Of a stretch of DNA of 64,000 nt, positions 35,641 to 47,964 are shown piece by piece. The position numbers were made by a program, and so were the translations under genes. Below the pieces are notes generated by a model. It was not told the origin of the DNA. It made no database searches and saw only the letters and a program-made list of their open reading frames with translations. The number at the start of each line of letters is the position of its first letter. Within the stretch, counting starts at the first letter, position 1. Source of the DNA: Rhynchospora pubera (lineage: Eukaryota > Streptophyta > Magnoliopsida > Poales > Cyperaceae); assembly GCA_028095005.1 (NCBI GenBank), contig CM051459.1:3215190-3279189 (forward strand). Reading direction: 5' to 3'.

Positions 35641-36450
35641 CCAAGCACCGCAAAGAGAAAGACTACAAGCCACTCGAAGGCTCGAAGCATTGAAATGGTT
35701 TGCATAAGTGGGCCGGTATAGGCCCAATTAGAAACTGTGGGCCTTAAATAAGTCTTTGGTCGTTGGACCCACTATCATTTGGAAGTTCCACGAGAACACC
35801 GATCCAAAAGCCGCAAGTAGAAGGAACAAAGATAAAAGGCTAAAAGCAAACGAATTCAAAGTTCCTTTTGATCAGAACGAGCTCGAAGTTTTAGACTATA
35901 CGAGTATATATTATTATAAAACCGCTGAATTTCCTCTCCATTTTCGAATTAATGGATCCTCCTTTAACTTCTTAGTTTCTCAATTCTTCAAAAGAGGGGC
36001 AATAATCATGAATTTCAAACCAAAACTATTACAACTATTTTATCAGAACTAGTACAATTTATAGATGCAGACTGCTTTTAGTTTATATAGATATTAAATA
36101 CGATCCATGTTTGTCAAGTTGGACTCTTAAAACTTTTGAGGTAGCCCGCCAAATTTTGCAAAAGTATTTCCGCTTTAAAAAATTTTATTAAGCACTTTGG
36201 TCTTTCTAAAATAGAATAAAAATAATACCCAATGGGTAAATATACATATTAGTTAATCTCACTATAAGTTATTTGTTCCTCCTTTAAATATTATGAATTT
36301 CAATCCACTTATATATTTTTGTAAGCTACAAATTAAGCATATAAAAATAGTTGGATGCTTTCTGTTCACCACACGACAATTTATTTTCCCCTTTTTTTAA
36401 AGATATACTTTGCAAAAAGTAAAAATAAAATTCATATCAAAATAGAAAGG
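35641..36450. other. intergenic, no gene seen
   Basis: A frame at 35756-36052 is open for 98 codons without a recognised domain; it uses a non-ATG start. Otherwise AT-rich and featureless. Confidence 0.45.
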
Positions 36451-36831
36451 GAGTGGCTAGTGTCAAACATATAGGACAAATACACTTGTCCAACATGATA
36501 AAATTTTAATTTTTAACATTAAAATGATAGATCTAAACCATTCAAATTGTTGTACGTTATAAAATCTCCGTGGAGACTAAATTTTATATTTTTTCAAATT
36601 TTTTTACTATTTTTTGGAATTTTTAAATATGCTCAATCTAAAAAGTTATAAACCCTCCAATTTCAAAAATTCATAATAATAGTTAGAAAATTTGAAAAAA
36701 TATAAAATTTGATTTTCAAGGATATTTTAATATAGAGATCATATTGAGCGGTTTGGATCGGCCGTTTGAAATTTAATAATGGACGTTTGGATTGTATTTG
36801 ACATCCTATATGTTTGATTCTAGCATTACTC
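36451..36831. mobile_element. foldback MITE, CAAACATATAGG type (381 bp)
   Basis: Left end GAGTGGCTAGTGTCAAACAT pairs with right end ATGTTTGATTCTAGCATTACTC. The inner arms (GATCTAAACCATTCAAATTG, AAATCTCC, AAATTTTATATTTTTTC) match the other shared-arm MITEs, while the outer arms are unrelated to them. Confidence 0.8.
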
Positions 36832-37598
36832 AAATAAAAATGTTCAAAACATTCTAGCAGAATTATGGATTGAAAAAATATCGCTAAAAAATTTTCTAAT
36901 TCTAATGTGATTTTTTGTTGGATACATTCTAAGAATTTCATAATAGAAGTTTAAATATAATATAGTCTCTATATGATACTAAAATCTTTTTACCTATCAA
37001 ATCTTCTAATAGACAAAATGTTTTTACCCAATTCTTTTTTTAAATCTTAAAAAAGTTCCTAAGAATCATCTGAGCCTCTGAATTTCCTTAATCCAGCGGC
37101 TGTAAATGGGAAACTAAAATCTGGTGTTGTGCTACACTGTGCGTAACAATTCAGACCCTAGAAACCTAATCACCGATTTGTATTTGCTATAGAATAATTA
37201 AAAGAAAGTAAAAGAAAACTGTTGGATTGCTGCACTAGCACTAGACCGGATTTGGTTTGCAGAAGGGCAGGCCCTCCATTTTAAAAATAAAAAAATTGAG
37301 AGGGTAACAACGGTAATATATATTCTCCAGTTGTAATAAATGGAGAGGAATTGAAAAAGAAGAAAGAGGGAGGAGGCCTGTCCCTGGAGGCTGGCCTCGC
37401 CGCAATCGTCACTGAAATCAAACCTCTTTCCCTCCCACTTCCCAGTCCCATATCCCATATCCCATATCCGGCGACCGACAGCTGTCGGTACGACCCCCTT
37501 CCTCAAGCCGACACGCGTCCGTAATCTCTTCTGTTTATCCTGAACAAGAACAAAACCCCTCTTTCTCTGTCTCTGTCTTTGATGCTGCTCTCCGCTCG
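36832..37598 (+). promoter_or_regulatory. upstream region and 5' UTR of the TPR-J gene
   Basis: The sequence changes from AT-rich to GC-richer near 37370, with CT-rich stretches typical of plant leaders (CTTTCTCTGTCTCTGTCTTTG just before the ATG). A TATATATT at about 37315 could be the TATA box. The transcription start is not determinable by eye. Confidence 0.45.
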
Positions 37599-40500
37599 AT
37601 GCCACCGGCGGTCGTAGGTCTCCCCTCCGACCCGAAGCCGATGGATCGCCGCAATCCCAATCCCAATCCGCTATCCAAACCTCACCTCGTCAAGCTCAGG
37701 AGACGCGCCGCCTCCGTTTCCCGCGCCCCGCCTAAGCCTCCCGTTTCCGGTTTCAACCCCTTTTGCCCCGACTCCGAGTCTGACCCGGTGCAGGAGAGGA
37801 TCCAATTGTGCTTCCAAAGAGAGCTCGCCACAGGACCCGCCATTTACTTCTGTGTTTGGTTTTACTACTTCTTCAAGTAATGCTGATGCATTTAAGGATA
37901 AAGGCGCCAATGTAAGTTCCAACTCTCTTAAAGGAAGTGGTCAGGCTGGTTTGGGTCCCTTTATTTTTGGTAGCGCTACTGCTACCCACAAATTTCCTGA
38001 AAATAATTTGAAAGATGGAAAGGAAAACAAACCACTTTTTGTTTTTGGGGCGTCTGAAAATCCCATGGGTCCTTCCAATTTGCCTGAAAAGATGCAAACT
38101 TGGCATCCATTTAATTCAGGTACTGAATCCAAAGCCAATTCTAACCAGGATGGTGCGTTTGTATTTGGTGTGAAATCAAAGGAGAACTGTGGATTCCAAA
38201 TCCGAGCTGAAAATGGGACCCCGAAAGAAAATGGTAGCTCTGATTTCGGCAGTAGTTCATCTTTGCCTGAGGAGAAGCTTGAGAATGTAACTGGAAACTT
38301 CCCCAAGGAGAAATCAGACTGTGCAACCAATGAAAAGGAAGAAGCACGTTCTTTTGTTCCTGGCTCTGACATGGGTCCTGCTTCAACTCTTCCTGAAGAA
38401 ATGGAAAAGCTCAACTTACAAAATGAGAAGACTGTTCATGGCTCTGAAAATAGAGATGCAGATGTTTTGCCAGAAAAGGTGGAAAAGTTGAATTTGGAAA
38501 GTGGAAGTGGGAATTCAGAAACTAAGCCACCAGTATTTTTATTTGGGACTGAGTTAAACGACAACACTGGGTTCAGTCATACTTCCAGTAAGTCCACTTA
38601 CCCAGAACAATTTGTGTTTGGTTCTTCAGCTAATACATTTAGTGACAACATGAAGAACATCAACACAAGCAAAGAGAGAGAGAGCTACACTCCTGGTGCA
38701 TTCTCTTTTAATTTCCGAGATTGGGAAACAGCGACACAAATCCCAGAAACTACGCTGCCTGATGCAATGAAGAAATTGGAAATTGGTGCCCGGAAAACAG
38801 CTGGGTTGAGAGATAAGAAGGGAAAGAAAAAGCCAACTAGGCTTGGTAAATCCACAACAGCTTGGCCCCATGGCCCTTCCCTTGTACCAGAGTACAGTGG
38901 CAGAGCATGTTCATCAGAAAAGGATGAGCAAGTTCCCATACCAGGTTCACCAGCCAGTTGTTCCCCTATGGAGTGTTCACCATATCCAGAGAATTATGCA
39001 TCTGACGACACATACAAGTCTACTTCCTTGGAAGTAGAAGCAGAAGTTGACCTCTCCTTGGCAACTGAGCGACTTCAGATGAAGGAGGAAAATGTTAATG
39101 AAAATCAAAAGCTGAGAAGCGAAGAAGTGGGTGAGAAAGGAACCAGAGGCGAAGGCGCTGAAGCATTGGCCTCAGGCGCTAGTCTGAATTTTGATGGGCC
39201 TATAGCTGGACAAACATTTACGACCTTTAATACAGGAAACAAGGAAGAAGCCGGAGAAGGCATGGATTATGTTGGAAGCAGTTATAATGTTGATATGGGA
39301 AATACTGCATCAGGATCCAGTTTCAGATTTACTTCATCAACCTCGGGTCAGGGCCCGGCTCCAATGCATAGAAGGCATTTCAGAAGGAAAAATAGGGTGA
39401 TGAGAGGTCCAGTGGAGAGTACGGAAGATCATGTTATGAGCAGTTCTGTTCAGCCTAGTAGCCTATGGTCCAATGAGAGCACACCGCCTGGAAAAACAAG
39501 GATTGACCTTGGAAAGCAGGAAGCGAGGAGTAGAATGGAGGCAAAGAAAGAGACGGCAAGAACAAGTGGCATGACAGGTGGTATGAGTGGCAGCGCGCTT
39601 GAGGCTTGCGAGAAGTGGCGCATGAGGTACTTTACCATATTTTATTTAATATCAAGCATACAGTATAACTTATATTACCTTTTGTGTACCAGTCCATGTT
39701 AAGCAGAATTTTTATTGTGCGCCAGTTACTTCTGTTAATAATTAGTTGTGGATTAAAATTAGGTTTCATCCAGTGCCTACTTTATTTACTTGTTCTTTGA
39801 AAATCCTGGACCTATCCAAATGGCACTGTAAGGTGCCTGTTTTGTAATGCTATGATATCCTCTCTCTTGGGAAATGTTGATTTACTGTTCCGTTATAGGG
39901 CATATTATTATTATTTTAGTTTCTAATTATTAGGCATAATGTTTCTTAATCTTAACCAGGGGGAATCAGGCCTATGCAGATGGTCGTCTACAAAAGGCTG
40001 AGGAGTATTATACTAGAGGAATAAACTCTATTACTCCTGAAGAACGTTCTGGAAGCTGTGTCCGGGCACTGATGCTTTGTTACAGCAACCGTGCAGCCAC
40101 ACGCATGTCACTTGGGAGAATGAAGGAAGCATTTGTTGACTGTCTTATTGCCCTTGAAAACGATCAGGGGTTTCTGAGAGCTCGTGTTAGAGCTGCAAAG
40201 TAAGTGCTTAAAACTTCTTTACCTTTTGTGAAAGGAGAATATGAATGGTTCAAAAGGAATACGAAAACTGTCCCTAGATTTGGATGGCATGCGGCGTAAA
40301 ACTTTGTTTGAAGTTAAGGGTAGGCATGCAAAAGCTGTTCTTCTTTTTGGGAGTAAACATGGTATTTTCTATTCTTGCTGGGGCACTTGAAGTAATTTAA
40401 TAATTTTATCATAAATTTCCTAATCCGTCTATGGAGTTCACTGATTATTTTGTGAGCATCATCATGTTATCTTGTGTTATGTATACATAGAGAGGATATT

Positions 40501-43500
40501 AATGTCTTCTACTTCCAGTTGTCTTCTTGCCCTGGGGGAGGTTGAAGAGGCAGTCAAATACTACAACCAGTGCATTCAGTCTGATGGTGTCGATTCAAAG
40601 ATCTTGACCGAGGCTAGAGAAGGTCTTGTTAAAGCTGAGGTAATAATATAATGATGTTGTTCTTCTTTTTAGTAGGTTATGCCTGTATTTATTGTCTTTG
40701 TTAGTCACAGGACTATCGTTGTCCGATTCTGCTAGAATTCACAGCATAATATATTTGCGAGCCATATTGTAGATTAAGTTATTTTCAATCATTCAAAGTT
40801 CCAATTGTACAATAATTTTAATTAGCTAAAGAAGTAAGCAATGACTAAAACCATTAATTGGGGCCACAGAGGTGTCAAGCTGCAAAAAATCTCTTTTCCA
40901 TACCATTGTTTTATCACTGTACTTTTCAAAATGTCGCTATTAAATAAAGAATAATTCAATCAGTTACAATATGATGCATCGATGCATCATCTATATGAGT
41001 GCAAGAAATTTTAATTTACAATATCACTTCCTTTCTTTGTTGTAGAAATTAACTCAGTATGTGGATGAGGCCATGCAACTCTTGCAAAAAGGAACATCAG
41101 CTGAAGTAACAAGGCTATTGGAATTGATCTCTGATGCTATGCTAATTGGTACTAATTCAGATAATCTAATGGAGATGAAAGCAAAGGCACTTTTACTGGT
41201 AAATACAATACTGATCATTATGCATTGCATGAATTAACCAGTAGGTAATTTCAAATTAGAATGATTTGTATGTTTCTTTCCCTTTTTTTTTTTCCCTCTC
41301 GTGTCATCACTGTTGTGCAGATACGAAGAAGTCATTCAGTTATGTGATCAAAGTTCTGATTTGTTTTCTTTTGTCACCACAGTTACGCAGGTACGAAGAA
41401 GTCATTCAGTTATGTGATCAAAGTTCTGATTTGGCTGAGAAAAATTCAAATTTGGGGAGGTCAGGTGCACGAGACCCACGGCTTTGGAGATGGGCCCTTG
41501 TTGCTAAGTCTTATTTTTATCTGGGTAAGCTTGAAGAGACGCTCCAGGTACTAAAGAAGTACGACGAAGTGAAACCTATAGATGAGAGGTATACTATTTT
41601 TTTTGTGTGTTTTTGAAAGAAAATTGTTGTAGGAATTTTTTCTGACCTAGATGCAATGATTGATTGTCCTGAACTGGTTCTGATTATATAGATTGGTAAT
41701 GGTGCAGTAGATTATTTTTTCCTCTTGTTTGAGGTTTATGTGTGAAGTATTGTATATGTGTAGCTCTTTCGGATTGGTTGTATGGAGTTATTGACTACAA
41801 ACTAATTTAACAACCACGACAACCAATAAAATGGTTGCCTGAATAAAAAAACAAAAATACATTATAGATATCTTTACAATATTCTGGATAGATTGTGTAT
41901 GAAATTTGATGCAATTTGGAATATAATTGGTTGAGCATCAGTTGATTTAAAAATTTAACTGTTTGTTTTGCTGGCACTTGATTGGTAACCAAACAATATC
42001 CAATTACACCTAATTTATACACAATCTATCTAAATTATGAAGAACATATCTGCAATTTACTTATTTTGATTTTGAATATGTTTCGAGCAGTTATCGTAGT
42101 ACTTAAAATCAGTCTAAAATTAATATGATTGTTGATTTATCTCTTCCTTATATCGTATTTACTTTTTTTAATTTAGTGTACTAATAGTTTATTATACAAT
42201 GCATCATCTTAAGAAGTATTAGAAGCACTTACATGTCATTGCTATAGGTGTCCAGAAATTTATCCATCCCCGGCTGTCATTGGCGAGCTCTTGCGCCTTA
42301 AGGTATAATTTTTTCATTTCTATTCTTATCTCCAGCTAAATGTAATTCAATCTTTTATCATATCATAAAATTGGCAACTATTTCAAAAATTCCTTCGGTA
42401 TGGTTGGTATCAGACTTCAAATTTTTTTTTTTTTGTGAAATTTTCTTCCTATTTGGTCTTGCTTTCTGCTCAGCCATTTTGCATAGTTAAAAGATTATTT
42501 CTCTTGAGCCTCATTTGAGTTATAGTTGGTGCAAACTAATGAATTGAGGCTGGGGTGGTGGAAAATTGAATTCTAAATTGGCCCTGGTTTTGGTTTAATC
42601 GCATAATCTGAAAAGTATCAATTCAGATGGTTGGTAAATTTTTCATGTGGACCAGCACCAGACTAAAGTTCTACTCGCGGAGCAAAGCAGAATCCCTTGG
42701 AATCAAATAGCATTAGGTTACTTATCTTTTCTTACCAAGTGATTTGGAAGTTACAGAGAGAAATAAGAGGTTTTGGGCATACTCAAAGCACGGTTAAATG
42801 TGTTAATTGACATTATAAGCAGAGTAATGCTGAAAGAACCTAGGCTCCCAAAGCAGGCTTGTGAGCTTAACTTTAAAGACTGCCCAACATAACTTCAAAC
42901 AATGAATTTGAATTGATTGAACCTGATCTACCCTTTAAACCAAGCGTTTTCATTCCAAAATTTTCAATATCCCAAGTCTTTTATGCAAGAGAAAAGGCTA
43001 AATGTTGTTGAAAATGAACCAAATTAATTCATATAAATTATCATTATTTTTTTTCAGGCAAGTGGCAATGAAGCATTTCAAGCTGGGAGATATGCCGAGG
43101 CCATAGAGAGTTACACTGGAGCTCTGACATACAATGGCAGCTCCCGCCCTTTCTCTGCCATATGCCTGGCGAACCGCGCTGCTGCATACCAAGCCCAGGG
43201 TCAGATCATGGATGCTATTGCTGATTGTTCTATTGCTATAGCTCTCGATCCCAATTACGCAAAGGTCTGTTGTATTTATATGAAAGTTCAGAATGTTTTA
43301 TTTACAGTTCTTGGGCTGAAGTAGGTTGAGCCTATGTGAGTTTCTTTTCTTATTTTTCCTTTCTTTTAAGTTTTTAGGGTTTCAATGATAGCGAGTGTTT
43401 CTGGTACCGACTGCACTTAACGAAAGTACACTTGATTGATTGGTAGGAATTAACATCTTAGGTCCCAATGCTAGTGTTAATTATGTGAATTAACTTAGTT

Positions 43501-45178
43501 TACTCATTAGATTAGTTTTATTCCTTTTCTCCACTTCTTTGTGTTACATTTTGGGTGTGTTTATCTGTGTTGTTATCATCAGTTAAAACAGGTACAGATC
43601 ATTTTTTGTATGGTGTATACTATATAGTTACCAACTCATGTCAGCAATGAGAGAGCATGGCTTAAATGATGAGTGAAAACTAAAAAGTGAAAGGGAGTAA
43701 TGACAAAACTTACAAACTGAAGACACAATTAGCTGGTTAATGTACAAGATGTATTAGTTCTTCATCTTTTTCTTTAAAATAAAATCCAGGCAATTTCCCG
43801 AAGGGCCACCCTATATGAAACAATTCGAGATTATGGCCAGGCTTTGAGTGACCTCCATAAGTTGATTGCACTCCTGGAAAAACAGTCACACGCAACTCAA
43901 CTTGGAAAATCTTCGAAAGCTAACACAGAGCTTCACCGTACCTCAGCTAGGCTTTCTTCAATGGAGGAGGAGGCACGAAGAAGAACTCCCTTGAACATGT
44001 ACCTGATTCTGTAAGTGCTATTGGATGCCTTCTTTGTTAGTAGTGTAGTACCAAAATTGCAAAAAAATTGTCCCACGTCTTATCAAGAAAATGCAGTAAC
44101 GCTTCCCCTTTTTATTGGTTGGAAAAGGGCTTTCTTTCAAGTAAGAAAGCTTTCTATATTAGCCGGAGTTACGGCAGGTAGCCTTTCACTTATATAATTC
44201 TTTCATTCTTTTTTTTTAAAAAAAAAAATTGTATCTTGTTAAAACATTAATGGTTGGTTTACAGAAGTTAACTTCTCCTTAGGCTATGATCTCATGCTAA
44301 TGCACGAGTTCATAATTTTGAGGACCAACGAGTAATTTAATTTCTTATACACTATGAGCTGCTTGTGCTGCAGCCTTTGTGATGGGGCAGATGTTTTGAT
44401 GCAAATTAACCTTTTTATGTAAACCTGAAAGAGTAATTTTGCTTTTTGGATATATAATGCAACAGGGGGATAGAACCAACTAGCTCCACAGCTGATATAA
44501 AAAAGGCTTACCGGAAAGCGGCATTGCGGCATCATCCTGACAAGGTTCCCATTTTTTATCATTTGTTTTTTTTGGTGTATTTTATTTTATTTTTTTTTGG
44601 GTTAATATTGAAGTATTGGGTTTAAACTCAGGCTGGGCAGTTCCTTGTGAGAAGCGAAACCATAGATGATGCTCTTTGGAATGAAATTGTGCAAGAAGTA
44701 CATAAAGATGCCGATCATTTATTTAAAACTATTGGGGAAGCCTATAATGTACTTTCTGATGAAACCAAGGTATTTCCTTTTGTTCGCATTTAACTTACTT
44801 TTCCTTTGTTCTTTGCAAACATTTTTAAACATGTCGGGTGTAATGTGCAGATACCCTATAAATTATAATACTTTGCAAAAGCTCCAACTTAACTAATTGT
44901 GGCATAAAATAATCAATTCAAGGAAAGGATGGTGTTGTTGATTAAGTGAAAATGTATCACACCTTTGCACAGAAATCATTATTTTCCTATTAGATCCTCA
45001 TTTTTTTACAATTTGCATGTTACAGAAGTTAAAATATGATCTAGATGAGGAGATTAGGTCAGGGAAAAAGGGTTATTATAATGGCTCTGATGAGTACAGC
45101 AGCAAACATCATTATGAGAGATCCAGCTCAAGGCACAGTTGGAAGTCCCACTACCGCTGGTCCGATGACTATTGGTAA
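37599..45178 (+). CDS. TPR-repeat and J-domain co-chaperone (TPR15/TPR16-like)
   Basis: Eleven exons by GT-AG reading: 37599-39626 (with a frame change, see separate entry), 39960-40199, 40519-40639, 41046-41198, 41383-41588, 42248-42302, 43058-43264, 43790-44010, 44466-44544, 44632-44769, 45026-45178. The model gives about 1184 residues. The N-terminal ~650 residues are low complexity, with FxFG motifs (FIFGS, FVFGA, FVFGV, FLFGT, FVFGS) and repeated LPE(E/K).EKLNL blocks. TPR units follow (GNQAYADGRLQKAEEYYTRG; GNEAFQAGRYAEAIESYTGA; CLANRAAAYQAQGQ). The C-terminal J-domain has an intact HPD (YRKAALRHHPDKAG) and an extended loop before FKTIGEAYNVLSD. J-domains stimulate HSP70 and TPRs bind chaperone tails, so a co-chaperone role is inferred. 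Closest in memory: Arabidopsis TPR15/TPR16, animal DNAJC7. All exons keep frame except at 37788-37833. Confidence 0.9.
37788..37833 (+). other. frame change in first exon: 46-nt mini-intron or frameshift
   Basis: The frame from the ATG (ending VSGFNPFCPDSESDP) and the long frame downstream (DPPFTSVFGFTTSSS) differ by one base. A GT at 37788 and an AG at 37832-37833 would remove 46 nt and join them in phase 0. That is far below normal plant intron length. Alternatively a small indel near 37795-37800 shifted the frame: the downstream frame already reads SNCASKESSPQ sensibly before the AG. An assembly error is the third option. Confidence 0.6.
41301..41440 (+). repeat. 70-bp tandem duplication across an intron-exon boundary
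   Basis: Positions 41301-41370 and 41371-41440 are near-identical. Each has a pyrimidine-flanked CAG acceptor followed by TACGAAGAAGTCATTCAG. The second copy is the working start of the exon (LRRYEEVIQL). The first lies in the preceding intron. If its acceptor (CAG at 41318-41320) were used, the frame would hit TGA within nine codons. Confidence 0.88.
41888..42029. mobile_element. small hairpin MITE in an intron of the TPR-J gene
   Basis: ATAGATTGTGTATGAAATT at the left pairs with AATTTATACACAATCTAT at the right, and GGAATATAATTGGTTGAGC pairs loosely with ACCAAACAATATCC further in. It lies in the intron 41589-42247. No target duplication identified. Confidence 0.55.
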
Positions 45179-45849
45179 TTTTTTTTTGGTGCAAGCACTG
45201 CTACAGGAAAGCAAATGTGAGTGATCTCAAGTGTAACACGTGAATCTGATTTAAGTGGAGTCGTCCTTTTTTTGGGGCTGTTACCAAGATTGGTGGTTAG
45301 GTACCAGAAATGGAGCCTAAACCTGGATAGAACAATACTCTGGAAGCGATTACTTTCATAGGATTCTCATGGACGTGGAGAAACAACTAGTGGGCGTACA
45401 GTTTGATTCCTTTTTTTATTTATTTATTTTGTTTCTCTCAAAGGTTTTGAGAGGAGGTCACTAAAGTTAGGCCCTTTTTGATAGATCAAATCTAGTTTTG
45501 CTTGTATTCTATTGTATTTATACTGAACTTGTATTTCTGTGTCCCTTCTCTGATTGTTACACTGTATTACCATCTTGGCGAGGTTGCCCAGGCAAGTTGA
45601 GAAGTGTGCATGTAAATTATCATTTAATGTCATATTTAATTTATAGCCTATGTTTAGATGTAAATGATCTATAACTTTCGGTTGTGTTCTAATTCTAAAA
45701 GTGGGTCACAGATCAGTGGGTTTGTATTTTGAATTGTACAGCTGTAGAACAAACGTTCTCTGGGTTCTCGTAGGTGTGGTGCATGCATCAACCTTCAGGT
45801 CCTTCACAATACTAATAACCTCCAAATTGCCTTTCCAGATATATTTTTG

Positions 45850-46194
45850 AGATTGGCTAAAGTATACTCTAGCATACGGATCAAATCCGTATGCTAGAGT
45901 CGTTTCATAAAATTTAAAATTCAAACAGTCGATCTAAACCGGTCAAGTTGTTCTCCATGTAAAAATATCCTTCAAAATCAAATTTTACATTTTTTTGAAT
46001 TTTTTTACTATATATTATGCTATTTTCATAATATATAGTAAAAAAATTCGAAAAAATATAAATTTTGGTTTACTAGGAGATTTCAATATGGAGAACAATT
46101 TGAAAGATTCGGATCAACTGTATGCATTTTAAATTTTGAGAAACGACTCCAGCATACGGACTATCTATATGCTGGAGTATACTTTAGCCAATCT
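45850..46194. mobile_element. foldback MITE, TTAGCCAATCT type
   Basis: Ends AGATTGGCTAAAGTATACTC and GAGTATACTTTAGCCAATCT are inverted. CTAGCATACGGA and the inner arms (GATCTAAACCGG, CAAATTTTACATTTTTTTG) also pair with their counterparts. A second small palindrome (ATCCGTATGCTAGAG) lies inside the left arm. Its right end was copied as the target duplication of the adjoining SINE. Confidence 0.85.
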
Positions 46195-46391
46195 AAAAAA
46201 AGTCTAAGCCTTTTATCCCAAACAAGTTGGGGTAGGCTAGAAATGACACCTCAACCCTGGTCATTTCTTGTATATATGGCTGAGTGTTTTACGCTGGCTC
46301 GCCAAGCCTATCGCAAGCATGCAGGCTTGAACCCTGGACCTCTTAGATGAGAGCCAAGTGCTCTTACCACCTGAGCTACTAGACCACATGC
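46195..46391 (-). mobile_element. Au-type SINE
   Basis: On the minus strand: a tRNA-like head with an A-box (TAGCTCAGGTGG) and a B-box (GGGTTCAAGCCT), a body, then the 3' end CTACCCCAACTTGTTTGGGA characteristic of Au SINEs, and a short T-rich tail. It is flanked by a perfect 16-bp target duplication ATACTTTAGCCAATCT (46179-46194, 46392-46407), which is also the end of the neighbouring MITE. Confidence 0.92.
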
Positions 46392-46407
46392 ATACTTTAG
46401 CCAATCT

Positions 46408-47964
46408 CTATATTTTTTTTTATATATATATTTTGTCATGTAATTTGTGCAACATTGATAAGAAGTCTAGATAAAAGATATTTAAGGGGACACTGGTCGA
46501 TTATTTAAATGTTACGTGAATCATTTTCTCTGTAATTATATTCATCAGAAAAAAAGGGATTGCTTTCATAGAGTGCAATAGTGATCTGAAGTTGAAAATT
46601 TTTCTATGCTGGGATTAAACTCCTGAGTACCAATTACTAAACTCAAACAAGCACCAGTAAGTTCAAGAGAAAGTTACAGATTTTCAATTACTCTAGATGT
46701 ACGAATTACATGTACGCAAAACCAGTTCGCCCTCAAACTACGACCCAAGAAACCAGTACTGGTATTTCTAAAAAAAAAAAAAGAAACCAATATTGATATT
46801 GGCAGAAAATTGACATTTAACTTTGTGCCAAGCTTAAAGTAGCTAAAATCAGATTACAGGAAACAACAGGATCCATTATGTGGATAAGATAAAGTTATTC
46901 CTCCTAACAATGAATGGTTGAAGGCAAATTGTGAAATTGTATTTAATAGAGATAAAAAAAGAAAAGATAAACAAAGGAAAGATTTGTTTGCAAAAGTTAT
47001 GATTAAGTTGTCAGAACCTGTTAGATATGAGAGTAATTGTGCGTTCGAGCCTCACATGAATTGCCTGGACCATCACTGAAATTTGATGCAAATGATTAAG
47101 CGGCATTGAACTTGATATAAGTACTGAGAGCATGAATGTTGGTTGTTGCATACAAGTAATTAAATTTATGTTAATCTAAGCTCAAGGAATGAGATATGAA
47201 CTGCACGTACGTATTCATTTAACAAAAAATGAACATTCAAAGTCAGTCTCTGATGGTTAGTGGATGGATGTATAGTTGTGGCCACTGGCCAAGAGTGTTT
47301 GTTTATTTGCTAAGAATAAAATATATAATGAATGAGTAATAATATGCTTTTGTCTCATTATGGCTTAAAGCCTTCAATATCTGAACAGCAATGTAACGGT
47401 ACATAGCCTATGAATGCGCCTAGCAATGGAATCCCTCTTAATCAGTGGCATTAAGGAGAAATGGATTTGAAATAAGAAATATAGTAGCTGAAAGCATATG
47501 ATAAAAAGCAATGTTATTTGAATAACAGTTGATTCCACCACAAAACCAGTACCAAGTCCACGTCAAGGTTATGTCAATTATTTGATAAATACACCAAATT
47601 TGACACACGCATTTTAAATTGAACTTCTTCATACCCTCTCCCCATCCCATTAGTACCAAACAAGTCTATTCTGGTATCATTCTACACCTCAAGTTCTCTC
47701 GGTACCGGCCTCACTTTTCTCCCATACCAGTCACTCGGTGCTTCCATCAATCTAGAGTGGCGCGAGACAAATCAAGCATATCATAGTGTTCCTCTATTCT
47801 CCATGAGTCTAACTGACCAAAAGTTGTGTGAGTCACATCAGTCTAGATCGTCGGAATTTCACCAAAATAATTCGTCAGGCTCCTCTGAAAGAATATGATT
47901 TTGTCGACAATTTAAAAGGACGCAACAGAAATAGAAATGGCCATGATATTCCTCTCTCCACCAC
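46408..47964. other. intergenic, no gene seen
   Basis: AT-rich, with short frames only. From about 47690 the sequence becomes GC-richer without recognisable coding exons; it continues to 48295 around the MITE at 47965 and may be old unique DNA. Nothing further supported. Confidence 0.45.

Noticed and set aside
37852..39702. Long open frame that could be taken as a separate single-exon gene
   Set aside because: Its first codon is GTG within the TPR-J gene, and its end reads past the donor site at 39627. It is the large exon of that gene.
46320..46391. tRNA-like sequence on the minus strand with A and B boxes
   Set aside because: It is the head of an Au SINE: the 3' Au-type end and a 16-bp target duplication are present, and the tRNA cannot be completed.
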